DNA of 64,000 nt, from positions 1-64,000 of the forward strand of contig JANQPF010000026.1 of NCBI GenBank assembly GCA_028285415.1, given 5' to 3'. Below are positions 35,008 to 43,285 of the stretch, in pieces. Position 1 is the stretch's first letter. Each line of letters begins with the position of its first letter. Under the pieces are notes generated by a model. That model did no database searches, was not told the DNA's origin, and saw only the letters and a program-made list of their open reading frames with translations. Source of the DNA: Pseudomonadales bacterium (GTDB lineage: Bacteria > Pseudomonadota > Gammaproteobacteria > Pseudomonadales > Azotimanducaceae). Both the position numbers and the translations under genes were made by a program.

Positions 35008-36095
35008 CCTGCCGACTGTCGCTCGGCGTCCCGCGCCGCGACCTTTTCCCGGATTGCCGGAATCAGCTCCCTGCCGTACTCGACGGTGTCGTTGAACGGA
35101 TCAAAGCCGCGGATGAGCACGCCACTGATGCCCAGGTCGTAGTACTTCGCAATGGCTTCAGCCACCTGGTCCGGCGTCCCGACCAGCGCGGTCGTGTTGC
35201 CGCTGCCTCCCGCGGCTGCCGCCAGCGGTACCCAGAGGCGCTCGTCCTGCACTTCACCGTCCTCAATGAGGCGGGACAGCCGCCGCGCCGTCTCAGCCTC
35301 CGGCGTTCTCGCTCTGAGCTTGTCCGGCTCCCTGCCCTGCTGCACGCCGGCAAGAATCTGCTGCGCTTTGTCCCAGGCGGCACCCTCCGTATCCGCAATG
35401 ATTGGCCTGAAGGAGACGTTGAACTTCAGCTTGCGCTGGTGGGTTGCCGCTACGCCGTTCAGGCGCGCCATCAGCTGTGCCACATTGGCGCGCGGTTCAC
35501 CGAAGAGTGCGTAGGTGTCGCAGTGTTTTGCGCCGACCGGGATGGCCGCTTCCGACACGCCGCCAAACCAGAGCGGCACGTGCGGGTCCTGTACGCCACG
35601 GACCTCTGAACTGGCTTTGCGGACCTGGTAAAACTCGCCGTCGAAATCGAATGGAGAATCGCTGGTCCACACTTTGCGCATGATGCTCAGATACTCGTCG
35701 GTGCGGCGATAGCGTTCGTCGTGGCCGAGAAAGTCTCCGTCCCGTCGCTGGTCCGCGTCCACGCCGCCGGTGATGATGTGCAGCCACAGCCGCCCGCCGA
35801 TCAGATTGTCGAGGGTTGCCACGCGCCGCGCCGCCTGCGTGGGGGCCGCAAAGCCAGGTCGATGCGCCAGCAATATCTTCAGGTGCTCAGTCTGATACGC
35901 CGCGTGTTGCGCAATCAAAAAACCATCGGCGGAGCTCGAGCTGTGACCGATCAGGATGGCGTCGAACCCCGAGTTCTCGTGCGCCTGTGCAAACCCGGTG
36001 ATGTAACCGGCGTCAACGCCGCCGCCGACGATGTGCACCGTAGAGGCGGAACTCGGCGGGGCCACGCCAATCATGCCGAGTATGTTGATAGGCAT
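35004..36095 (-). CDS. LLM-class flavin-dependent oxidoreductase (SsuD-like)
   Basis: This 363-aa protein has the bacterial-luciferase TIM barrel: FAQAHENSGFDAILIGHSSS near residue 39, RVATLDNLIGGRLWLHIITG near 95, and GTPDQVAEAIAKYYDLGISG near the end. Members use FMNH2 and O2, for example to desulfonate alkanesulfonates or oxidise aldehydes (family knowledge). ATG 36095 is chosen because GGGAGG lies upstream; the frame extends to 36179 without support. It is on the same strand as the RyR/TrkA gene, 22 bp downstream of it. Confidence 0.88.
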   Translation of the reverse strand: MPINILGMIGVAPPSSASTVHIVGGGVDAGYITGFAQAHENSGFDAILIGHSSSSADGFLIAQHAAYQTEHLKILLAHRPGFAAPTQAARRVATLDNLIGGRLWLHIITGGVDADQRRDGDFLGHDERYRRTDEYLSIMRKVWTSDSPFDFDGEFYQVRKASSEVRGVQDPHVPLWFGGVSEAAIPVGAKHCDTYALFGEPRANVAQLMARLNGVAATHQRKLKFNVSFRPIIADTEGAAWDKAQQILAGVQQGREPDKLRARTPEAETARRLSRLIEDGEVQDERLWVPLAAAAGGSGNTTALVGTPDQVAEAIAKYYDLGISGVLIRGFDPFNDTVEYGRELIPAIREKVAARDAERQSAG

Positions 36096-36117
36096 AGGTT
36101 TCCTCCCTGCCGCGGCG

Positions 36118-38520
36118 TTAGCCCGCGGATTCCTCACGTGTGTCGATGCCGGCACGCTGCCCGGACGGGTCTTCGCCACCGGGTATCGAGACGACCCGCG
36201 GTCGTGTCATTTCCGTCGGTGCAAAAAAATGGCCGCTGAAGGCAAACTCCGGCGGCACCCCACCCTCTTCCCGCCAGCGGACAACGTCACCGGTACCCCC
36301 AATGCCGCGCGCGTCTTTGCCATCCCACACGGCGATGAGCTCGTGGGAACGACTCACGATGTAGGCCCCAGCCAGAGCGTATTGCCGCGCTCGCGCCATC
36401 TCGCCTTCCGCGTCATCCCGTTCGAGAAGCTGTGCGCCACCGAAGCGCAGCGGCATCTCAAAGTACAGACTGGCACGGCCGACAAACCGCTGAAACTCCT
36501 CGTTCGACTCTTCGTTGCTGAGATCATCAGCGTGGCCAAACGAGCGCTTGTAGATTTCATACGGCAGGGGTAGTGCCACGATGAGCGATGCGTTCAGCGT
36601 GTCCAGCGCAAGGTCGGCCACCAGTCGATCGCTGCCGTCCGCCAACGCGGACAACACCGCAAAGTCTGCACCAGGGTGCTGATAGGCGATCTTTTTCAGC
36701 TGCTCGTGGACCTGGCGCTCGACGTAGGCTTTGTGTTTGATCAGCCGGTGCGCGCGGTGTCCCGTGATGCCGATGATGATTTGCTTGGAAATGCCAAGGT
36801 CCAGCTTTTCGGCGAGTAGATTCGGTAGCTCCCGCACGGAAGCCAGGTCATAAGCCCGCTCCTGTGCGCTCGAATCCGCCCAGCGCTTCAAGCCCGGGTG
36901 CACCCGCGCGAGGTCGCTGCGGTATTCCGCGTAGCGCCAGCCCAGCGATGCCTTTTCGGCGTTCCAACGGTTCTTTTCGATCCGTGCGAGGCGTTCGATT
37001 TCAGCATCCTCGAACGCAAAGTTGATGTGCTTGCGTACCAGCCGGTATCCGCCGGCGCGAAGCTTGGTCGGAATGTGATCAGCGAGTGCCCGGCTGTCGT
37101 TGCGGAACATCTCCGGCAGCTGCCCCCAGGGTCGGTGAGAGGCTTGAGCCACGTCGTGCTGCGCGACTTCCTCGAGGTATTTTTCATGCAGCGCAATCGC
37201 CAGCTGATCAAGATGCTCGTTGATGACCCGGTCCACACGCATTAGCTGTTCGACGGTGCCAAACGGAAACAAGCCGTCGGGGATCTCCGGATTGCCGCGC
37301 CCCGACTCCACCAGCTGCGCCAGTCCCCGGGAGTTGCGCAGGGCGACAAACACCGGTGCGTTGGGTACTGCCGCCAGCAGGGTCAGCTGTCGAAACGCCA
37401 GCGCCAGACTCATGTTGTCCGCATCGCTTTCGAGACAGGTCACAATCATCGTTGCGTCCTGCAGATTCAGCTCCGCGAGGTCGCGGCGGATGAATTCCGG
37501 AGCGAGTTCGGTGCGTCTGAACCGCACCTCAGCGGCCAGCGCCATCTGCGGACACTGCTGCGCAAACAGCTCCGCTTCGCTGTCCGCGTCCGGATCGAGC
37601 ACGGTGACTATGAGCGGTTGATCGTTGCCGTAGTGCGCTTGCTTGAGTGCGGTAGAGACAATGTGCTTACCCAGGTGGCCATAGCCCACTACGACAATAT
37701 GCACGCCAGCAAAACCGAGCGCGTCCGCGTACACGTCAGGAAGGTAGTCCCTAAAAAGCGTACGCGCCGCCTGCTCGTCCAGATTGAAGAACCGGACCTC
37801 CATGCGTTGCGGATGCTCGAAAAACTTGGGGTAAGACTCGAGGCGGCTGCCGAGCTGCATGTCAGTGACCTGCAGAATCACCTTCAGCGGTGGTCTACTG
37901 GCAGCGCGCGCGGTCTCCACCACTTCCTGGATACGCAACGACAGCTCGACGTTGTCGTCGTCGACGTTGATGAAAGAAATCAGACATCGAGCGCGATGGA
38001 TGCGAGCCCGGCGCAGAAGTTCACCCTGTTTCCCGTCACCGAGTAACACAGGAACGAACATGGCACGACAGGCGGCAAGGTGTGGGTTTGTCGTATCGCG
38101 TTCGAGCACCACTACCCTGAGCCTGCGGCGCCGGCAGCTGTGAATGAGCACCATGGCGGCGTCTGATAAGCCGACGATCACCACGTGGTCCTGATACAGA
38201 CGCACGCGCATATTGATGAAGCCGGTCCAGATGCCCTCAGCGAAGAGCAGGATGAGCGAAGTGACGGTGATGACCGGGGCCAGAAACCGGGCAATTTCGA
38301 GCGCCAGCGGCAGCCGCTCGTAGCCGGCGGTCCAGTCACCTTCAGCGGCGAAAAGCTGCACCACCCTGTAGACATAGTCCGCGGGTTGGGCAAGAAAACC
38401 GTCGGGATCGAGCTGGTACGCGCCGTAGATACCCAGGCCGAATATGACGCCCAGGGCTATCAAGATGAAACGGCCGCGATTCACCGACAAGGCGCGCTCT
38501 CCCCTACGAAGCAAAGCCAT
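36118..38520 (-). CDS. TrkA-N / RyR / SLOG-like fusion membrane protein
   Basis: This 800-aa protein has two N-terminal membrane helices (about 18-36 and 75-95). Two Rossmann TrkA-N (RCK) domains follow, with VVIVGLSDAAMVLIHSC near 108 and GVHIVVVGYGHLGKHIVSTA near 272. An RyR domain lies around 510-565 (ASLGWRYAEYRSDLARVHPG). The C-terminal part starts IIIGITGHRAHRL and contains FAVLSALADGSDRLVADLAL, a DprA/SLOG-type nucleotide-sensor look. ATG 38520 is the start; further upstream the frame is only antisense of tRNA-Ser and SRP RNA. The architecture suggests a ligand-gated ion channel or stress sensor (inference). Confidence 0.75.
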   Translation of the reverse strand: MALLRRGERALSVNRGRFILIALGVIFGLGIYGAYQLDPDGFLAQPADYVYRVVQLFAAEGDWTAGYERLPLALEIARFLAPVITVTSLILLFAEGIWTGFINMRVRLYQDHVVIVGLSDAAMVLIHSCRRRRLRVVVLERDTTNPHLAACRAMFVPVLLGDGKQGELLRRARIHRARCLISFINVDDDNVELSLRIQEVVETARAASRPPLKVILQVTDMQLGSRLESYPKFFEHPQRMEVRFFNLDEQAARTLFRDYLPDVYADALGFAGVHIVVVGYGHLGKHIVSTALKQAHYGNDQPLIVTVLDPDADSEAELFAQQCPQMALAAEVRFRRTELAPEFIRRDLAELNLQDATMIVTCLESDADNMSLALAFRQLTLLAAVPNAPVFVALRNSRGLAQLVESGRGNPEIPDGLFPFGTVEQLMRVDRVINEHLDQLAIALHEKYLEEVAQHDVAQASHRPWGQLPEMFRNDSRALADHIPTKLRAGGYRLVRKHINFAFEDAEIERLARIEKNRWNAEKASLGWRYAEYRSDLARVHPGLKRWADSSAQERAYDLASVRELPNLLAEKLDLGISKQIIIGITGHRAHRLIKHKAYVERQVHEQLKKIAYQHPGADFAVLSALADGSDRLVADLALDTLNASLIVALPLPYEIYKRSFGHADDLSNEESNEEFQRFVGRASLYFEMPLRFGGAQLLERDDAEGEMARARQYALAGAYIVSRSHELIAVWDGKDARGIGGTGDVVRWREEGGVPPEFAFSGHFFAPTEMTRPRVVSIPGGEDPSGQRAGIDTREESAG

Positions 38521-38591
38521 TGTAACTTGGTTTTCGTGCCGCGCATTCGGTATTAATCCAAAAGCAATTCCGCTAGCATACGCGGCCCTAT

Positions 38592-38705
<114 letters not shown>

Positions 38706-38707
38706 CG

Positions 38708-38795
38708 GAGAGGTGTCCGAGCGGTCGAAGGAGCACGCCTGGAAAGTGTGTATAGGTAACCCCTATCGAGGGTTCGAATCCCTCCCTCTCCGCCA
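38708..38795 (+). tRNA. tRNA-Ser (anticodon GGA)
   Basis: This 88-nt class II tRNA has acceptor GGAGAGG pairing with CCTCTCC, a D-arm with GAGCGGTCGAAGG, anticodon loop CTGGAAA (GGA), a long variable arm (TATAGG/CCCTAT region), T-arm GAGGGTTCGAATCCCTC and encoded CCA. It follows the SRP RNA by 2 nt and is followed immediately by a strong hairpin. Confidence 0.95.
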
Positions 38796-38832
38796 AATTT
38801 GAGAGCGGCCCGTTCGGGCCACTCTCAAATTT
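38795..38832 (+). terminator. Long hairpin terminator after tRNA-Ser
   Basis: The arm AAATTTGAGAG-C-GGCCCG, a TT loop and CGGGCC-A-CTCTCAAATTT form an almost perfect stem of about 18 bp with one mismatch. It starts on the last A of the tRNA CCA and ends in TTT. Confidence 0.88.
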
Positions 38833-38839
38833 ACCGCAG

Positions 38840-38977
38840 AGGGAGGAAACTGATTCGCCCCTCCGGGTTCGACCCGCAGCGCCTCAGGCGCGAAGGGAAC
38901 GAGCACGGCAGCAAGCTGCCGCGCGCAGCCCGCAGGGCGACGATCGCGCGAGAAGCGCGACCGTCGTAATCCCTCCC
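38840..38977 (+). ncRNA. Post-tRNA structured repeat, copy B
   Basis: This copy lies 7 nt after the tRNA-Ser terminator. A GGAGG/CCTCC hairpin comes first. The core (38866-38977) then begins GGTTCGACCCG and has GCGCCTCAGGCGC, GAAGGGAACGAGCACG, GGCAGCAAGCTGCC, GCCCGCAGGGC and CGACGATCGCGC/GCGCGACCGTCG. It ends AATCCCTCCCT, identical to 11 nt of the neighbouring tRNA-Ser. Compared with copy A, paired stem positions change together (GGTGGC/GCCACC to GGCAGC/GCTGCC; TGAG/CTCA to CGACG/CGTCG), which supports selection on RNA structure. Confidence 0.6.
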
Positions 38978-39038
38978 TTCCCGAATCACCCAACCTCCTT
39001 CCATCCACCAACAACCCCTCCCCAACTCCAACACCTCC

Positions 39039-39074
39039 CCCCACACACCCCACACACCCCACACACCCCACACA
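39039..39074. repeat. Four tandem 9-bp units CCCCACACA
   Basis: CCCCACACA is repeated exactly four times (39039-39074) in a C/A-rich stretch upstream of the lipoprotein gene. It is probably a replication-slippage microsatellite; an effect on promoter spacing is possible but not shown. Confidence 0.7.
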
Positions 39075-39197
39075 AACCCACGAACGTCAAATTGCTTCAT
39101 CACCCGCAGACACAATTGCGTAATAGTACGTAACAGCGTTCGCAACAATTATCAGGCAGAATAGGCACCTCACCCCGACCAACAACAGGTTCAATTC

Positions 39198-39482
39198 ATG
39201 CTCAGAACTTTCGTTATCTTCATTACCATTGCCATTCTCGGCGGTTGCGCATCGTCTTCAGCGACCACCGATCGTCTCGATGCCCTGGAGCGTCAGCTTG
39301 GCGATGTGCAACGCACGGCGGATCAGGCGCTGGAAACAGCCAGAGAAGCACGCAGCGCAGCGGCAGGCGCTTCGGACTCGGCCTCTGAAGCACAGAGACT
39401 GGCACGGCAGGCGCTCGACGCTGCCAACGAAGCATCCGAGCGCGCCATGCGCATCGGCGAAGAGTGCTGTAACGGCAAGTAA
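39198..39482 (+). CDS. Lpp/OprI-type alanine-zipper outer-membrane lipoprotein
   Basis: This 94-aa protein has a lipoprotein signal with lipobox LGGC (Cys near residue 17) followed by SSSATT. A continuous heptad coiled coil rich in Ala follows (LDALERQLGDVQRTADQALE, LARQALDAANEASERAM). It ends in Lys, the residue that Lpp uses for covalent attachment to peptidoglycan (family knowledge). Length and composition resemble OprI. The unusual ECC just before the end could add a disulfide. The next gene, convergent, encodes an L,D-transpeptidase, the enzyme class that makes this attachment. Confidence 0.8.
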   Translation: MLRTFVIFITIAILGGCASSSATTDRLDALERQLGDVQRTADQALETAREARSAAAGASDSASEAQRLARQALDAANEASERAMRIGEECCNGK

Positions 39483-39507
39483 GCCTTGAGGACCCGCGCC
39501 CGTGATC

Positions 39508-40425
39508 TCACCGGGTCACGGGTGTGGGGATTCCGGTCCCGGCCCGCGCAATCTGCAGAACCCGGTCCCAATCGACATCGGCTGGACGGTCACGCGTCGC
39601 CTGCAACAGCTGACGCACGGCATCGGTATACGATGACGTTGTCGTGTGCGCCTCGAGATACAGGATCCCATCACGCCAGCCGGCTTTGAACGGCTGCTTC
39701 ACCACCTGCACCGGCGTCCCGTTGGGTACCGCCCGTACCAGGGCTTGAATGTCATCGTCATACATTCGTATGCACCCCGATGAGACCCTCCGACCCACCC
39801 CTATCGGTTGGTTCGTGCCGTGGATGAAGTACCCGGCCCGGGCCAGCTGGATGGCCAGGCTGCCGAGCGGGTTGTCCGGTCCTGGCGGCACGACGCGCGC
39901 CAGTTCTTCACCGTTTTCCGCATGCCGGGCAAGGACCGACTCCGGCGGATACCACGTTGGATTTTCGAGCTTGGCAACCGTCTGTGTTTTCATGACGGGC
40001 GTTTCGCGACCCTCACTGCCGATGCCAATCGGGTACACCGAAACGAGCGCTTCTTGCGGATCGAAGTAATACAGGCGCAGTTCGCTGAGATTGATGACAA
40101 TGCCGTTGCGCGGCGCATCCGGCAGCAACATCGACGTGGGCAAAACAACGTCGGCCCCGGTGCCCGGCAGCCAGGCGTCGACGTCCGGATTGGCACGGAG
40201 CAGCGCGTCGTAGCCGACCCCTTCTTCCCGTGCGATCGTGGCAAACGTATCCTCGTAGTGCGTGACACGATTGCGCACTTCTCCCAGCACGATGTCCTGC
40301 TCCACCTGCAGCTGGAACACGATGGCATGCGCCGCCGGACCCAGGACGGCAACACAGAGTGCAGCCATGATCGCGAGGGCCCGGGGCCCCATCGATGGTG
40401 ACAATTGTGTATGCGTTGATGTCAT
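39508..40425 (-). CDS. Periplasmic L,D-transpeptidase (ErfK/YbiS type)
   Basis: This 305-aa exported protein has a signal peptide ending GPAAHA, a short LysM-like segment (DTFATIAREEGVGYDALLRA), and a YkuD catalytic domain with HGTNQPIGVGRRVSSGCIRM near its end, where His and the Cys of SGCIRM are catalytic. Such enzymes cross-link peptidoglycan or attach Lpp to it (family knowledge). ATG 40425 is preferred because AGGAAG is 9 nt upstream; ATG 40446 is the alternative. It is convergent with the Lpp-like gene, 25 bp apart. Confidence 0.9.
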   Translation of the reverse strand: MTSTHTQLSPSMGPRALAIMAALCVAVLGPAAHAIVFQLQVEQDIVLGEVRNRVTHYEDTFATIAREEGVGYDALLRANPDVDAWLPGTGADVVLPTSMLLPDAPRNGIVINLSELRLYYFDPQEALVSVYPIGIGSEGRETPVMKTQTVAKLENPTWYPPESVLARHAENGEELARVVPPGPDNPLGSLAIQLARAGYFIHGTNQPIGVGRRVSSGCIRMYDDDIQALVRAVPNGTPVQVVKQPFKAGWRDGILYLEAHTTTSSYTDAVRQLLQATRDRPADVDWDRVLQIARAGTGIPTPVTR

Positions 40426-40495
40426 AGCGGCCAGCTTCCTGCCCATAGCGTGAAAGTCAAGAACGTCGCGGTTCTGCGCACCGCCACGTTACACT

Positions 40496-40765
40496 GTGAT
40501 CACGGGTATGCAAGACTGGCGTTCGATGAGCAAGCACAAACAAAAACTCCGCCGTTTTCTGAGCCGGGTCAATCGCGCCGTCACCGAGGTAGGCATTGAG
40601 CACTTCGACGACGACCGCGACTGGGATGCGCGGGTGAAGCTGCCGGAATGGCAGCTGGCCAGGCTGAAAGCGCGTCACGAGGCACGCCTCGCCAAAGGGC
40701 GTTTGTCGCCACCTTCATCGCCACCTTCGTCGCCACCTTCGTCGCCACAGAAGAAACCCGACTGA
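40496..40765 (+). CDS. Small basic hypothetical protein with SPP repeats
   Basis: The frame of up to 89 aa starts at GTG 40496; ATG 40508 or 40526 (MSKHKQKLRRFLSRVNRAVT) are equally plausible. The protein is basic and helical with a tail made of three SPPS units from a 12-bp tandem DNA repeat (40706-40741), then QKKPD. No family is recognised. It diverges from the L,D-transpeptidase gene and is convergent with the GNAT gene. Confidence 0.5.
   Translation: MITGMQDWRSMSKHKQKLRRFLSRVNRAVTEVGIEHFDDDRDWDARVKLPEWQLARLKARHEARLAKGRLSPPSSPPSSPPSSPQKKPD
40706..40741. repeat. Three tandem 12-bp units in a coding region
   Basis: TCGCCACCTTC plus A or G is repeated three times in frame, encoding SPPS units. 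The 12-bp period keeps the frame when copy number changes, so the protein tail length may vary between strains. Confidence 0.7.
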
Positions 40766-40805
40766 TCCGTTCGATACCCGCGCCGGTGTCACCAGGCGCG
40801 CGAGG

Positions 40806-41228
40806 TTAATCGTCGCTCAGTTTCTTGGCCAGATGGTATTGCGTGTGCCCGGCTGGAAAACCCTCACAGGCGCCGTACACCCGATAGCCCAGGCGCTCGT
40901 AAAACCCGCGCGCTTCAAACTCGAACGTGCTGAGGCGCGCACTGTCGCAGCCCTGTCTGCGGGCCAGCGTTTCCGCCTGCTCTACCAGGCGACGGCCGAG
41001 ACCAAGACCCCGGTCGATCTCCCGCACCCAGAGAGTGCCAATCTGCAGCCACTCCCAGACCATATCTCCGGTCACGCCGCCAACCACCTCACCTTCCTCA
41101 TTGCGCGCAACGAGAGCAAATTCCCGAGTCTTGCGCGGACCGGTGACGGCATCGGCGAACTCCAGCAGACCCGCCTCGACCGTCCGGATGGCTTCCGTAC
41201 TCGGCGCATCGTCGAAGATATAGCGCAT
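40806..41228 (-). CDS. GNAT-family N-acetyltransferase
   Basis: This 140-aa protein shows the GNAT core: a beta strand LWVREIDRGLGLGRRLVEQA with the acetyl-CoA-binding R-x-x-G-x-G/L region, then ARRQGCDSARLSTFEFEARG and FYERLGYRVYGACEGF. ATG 41228 is chosen because GGGAG lies 7 nt upstream; the frame can be extended to 41300 without support. The substrate is unknown. It is divergent from the selenoprotein candidate, 171 bp away. Confidence 0.87.
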   Translation of the reverse strand: MRYIFDDAPSTEAIRTVEAGLLEFADAVTGPRKTREFALVARNEEGEVVGGVTGDMVWEWLQIGTLWVREIDRGLGLGRRLVEQAETLARRQGCDSARLSTFEFEARGFYERLGYRVYGACEGFPAGHTQYHLAKKLSDD

Positions 41229-41399
41229 GTTGAGCTCCCGCGATGTTGGTTCAGCCGGGAGTGTAGACCATCGTCCAGCTTCCGGTCGCCGGGATTTCAC
41301 CCCTACTCTTCACTGGCGCTTCACCTGCTATCGGTACCGTGGCGACTCTGGCACGATAGGGTGCAAACGCGAGCAATGGCGAGCAAACGGGAGCAAACC

Positions 41400-42494
41400 A
41401 TGACCATAGTACTGACTGAAACCTCGAACAGTGAATGCGTGGCAGCGCCTTCGACAACCGACCTGTGGCTCGACGCCGACGCAGTCACCGCGGCGACCGG
41501 TTGGACGCTGAAACCCGAAGGCTTCTGCAAGGACGACATCTGCGTTCCGACGCCCGCGGACGCCGAAAACTACGTTGCCGATGGCAAAGTGAACGTCGCA
41601 AGCTTCTGGCGCCTCATGGACAGGCCAGCCGCGGCCAGCAAAGACGGTGACGTCTGGTTTCTTGGCGAAGGCGCTACCGAGCGCAACGACGCGCTCTTGA
41701 GCCTCGAAGCGCCGGACTTCACCCTGCCCGATTTCTCCGGCAAGTTGCATTCCCTGACTGATTTTCGTCGCCAGCGCGTACTGCTCATCACGTGGGCGTC
41801 GTGGTGAGGATGCCGTCATGACCTGCCAGGTTGGCAGGCACTCTACGAGACGGTCAAAGACGAAGACTTCATCATCGTATCCGTGGCGATGGACGCGGAT
41901 GTCGAGGCTGCGCGTCCGTGGGTGGCAGAAGCATCACCCACTTTCATCACGCTCATCGATCAAAACCACCTGCTGTCGTCCCTCTATAACATGGTGAACG
42001 TACCTCAGGCGGTATGGATCGACGAGCAGGGTCGCGTGGTCCGCCCGACGGAAACCGGTGGTTCTATCGACATCCTGCGCGAATTCGATCCAGAAGCCGG
42101 CGCGTTCAAGCCTGAAGCCATGGCGCGTGCCGGTGCTGCCAAAGCGCTCTACATGGAGGCAGTCGAGGACTGGGCCCGGAACGGCGCCGATAGCCGCTTC
42201 GCGTACGATCCCGATGCCGCCCGCCAGCGCGTCTCCCGGCAAACGCCGGAAACCATGCTCGCCCACGCCAAGTTTCAGCTTGGGCGACATCTTGCGTCCC
42301 TGGGGCGCGTCGTTGAGGCGGAAGCGCTTTTTACCGAATGCCGCGAGCTGCATCCGGATTCGTGGAACATCTTTCGCGAAACCACGGAAAAAATGGATAC
42401 GGGCATTGCTGCGGGTGAGGCGTTCTGGGGCAAGGTCATGGGGCTTGGCGAAAAACAGTACTACGCGTCAATTGACATGGACGGTATGCCCTGA
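41400..42494 (+). CDS. Thioredoxin-like (ResA/AhpC-TSA) protein with predicted selenocysteine
   Basis: From ATG 41400 (GGGAG seven bases upstream) the frame runs to 42494 except for one TGA at 41805-41807, giving 364 aa with position 136 read as selenocysteine. Up to the TGA it encodes a domain with FCKDDICVP and then APDFTLPDFSGKLHSLTDFR and VLLITWASW. Right after the TGA it continues GCRHDLPGWQALYETV, FIIVSVAMD, LIDQNHLLSSLYNMVNVPQA and VWIDEQGRVVRP, all normal for a thioredoxin fold. The TGA replaces the active-site Cys, giving W-A-S-W-U-G-C-R. A SECIS-like hairpin starts 14 nt after it. It is likely a cytoplasmic thiol or peroxide redox enzyme. Confidence 0.82.
41805..41838 (+). promoter_or_regulatory. 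UGA selenocysteine codon with bacterial SECIS-like hairpin
   Basis: After the UGA (41805-41807) and a 14-nt spacer comes CCTGCC, loop AGGTT, GGCAGG (41822-41838), a perfect 6-bp stem. The loop holds the G-U dinucleotide that SelB recognises in bacterial SECIS elements. The distance from UGA to loop (about 21 nt) is within the range known for such elements, as in fdhF. Confidence 0.78.
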
Positions 42495-42593
42495 AGCCCG
42501 GCCGCTGGCGACAAGACCCGCCCGGCAACATTTTGACGAGCATCTATACTGAAATCAGGCTAATGCAATCTGGGCGCGGCAGCGCTTCTTGCC

Positions 42594-43283
42594 ATGGAAT
42601 GGTCCGTATTTGCAGTTCTACAGATGTTCATCATCACCGTTGGTGTGAGCGTCGCGCTGTGGCTGCGCATACGCGCCGTCAACCAGCAGAACGCTGAGCT
42701 GCGTGCGCAATTCGACGATCTGGAGACGACGCAGGAAGAAGCGACCGCGGCACCGGAGGCCTGGCTTCAGGCACAGCTCGCGGCGCTTGCCCCAGATGAC
42801 CCGACCGCCGCCGTGCGCAGGGTTGTGCTCGAGCAGACGCTCAACCCGGCCGACGATTTCCCCGAGCGCCTCAGCCAGGCGGTTGCGGCGGCCGGGCTCG
42901 TTCCGGAGCTCGACGCCGACGGCACTGATCTGCAGGCGCAGATTGCAGCGCTGGAAACAGAGCTTGCCGCTTCCCGGGAAGGTCAGAGCACGGAGCACGC
43001 CGAAGAACTCAAAGCGCTGCTGCAGCAGTTTACGCGCGACAGCCGCGAGATGATGGCGTGCATTCAGACGCTCGAATCGGAAAACGCAGAGCTGCGCGAG
43101 CTGCTCGGCGACAAGGCGCCACCTATCGCATCGCCGCCCGCCGAGGCCGAACCTTCATCATCACCTGCTGCAGAGACCGAACCGGCCGATAGTGTGAGCG
43201 AGCCCGATGCGGCTGAGCTGCTGACTGCGGAGACGGCGTCCGGCAGTGAAGACGAGGCACCCGAAGCCGAAACAGCCGCCTGA
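42594..43283 (+). CDS. Membrane-anchored coiled-coil protein, hypothetical
   Basis: This 229-aa protein has one N-terminal membrane helix (about residues 5-24), a coiled-coil region (AVNQQNAELRAQFDDLETTQ and later LQAQIAALETELAASREGQS, MACIQTLESENAELRELLGD), and an acidic Pro/Ala/Glu-rich disordered tail. No family is recognised. It lies 100 bp after the selenoprotein candidate on the same strand and 2 bp before the acyltransferase gene, so it may be co-transcribed with the latter. Confidence 0.65.
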   Translation: MEWSVFAVLQMFIITVGVSVALWLRIRAVNQQNAELRAQFDDLETTQEEATAAPEAWLQAQLAALAPDDPTAAVRRVVLEQTLNPADDFPERLSQAVAAAGLVPELDADGTDLQAQIAALETELAASREGQSTEHAEELKALLQQFTRDSREMMACIQTLESENAELRELLGDKAPPIASPPAEAEPSSSPAAETEPADSVSEPDAAELLTAETASGSEDEAPEAETAA

Positions 43284-43285
43284 GG

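Noticed and set aside
38763-39071. Minus-strand frame of 102 aa overlapping tRNA-Ser
   Set aside because: It translates the CCCCACACA tandem repeat, the post-tRNA structured repeat and antisense tRNA; the Gly/Val-rich start and RERDSNPR-like end are artefacts.
39039-39074. CRISPR array from regularly repeated units
   Set aside because: The units are 9 bp, directly tandem and without spacers. No cas gene occurs in the window.
40833-41399. Long upstream extension of the selenoprotein frame
   Set aside because: It is antisense to the GNAT gene, and ATG 41400 has a good ribosome-binding site.
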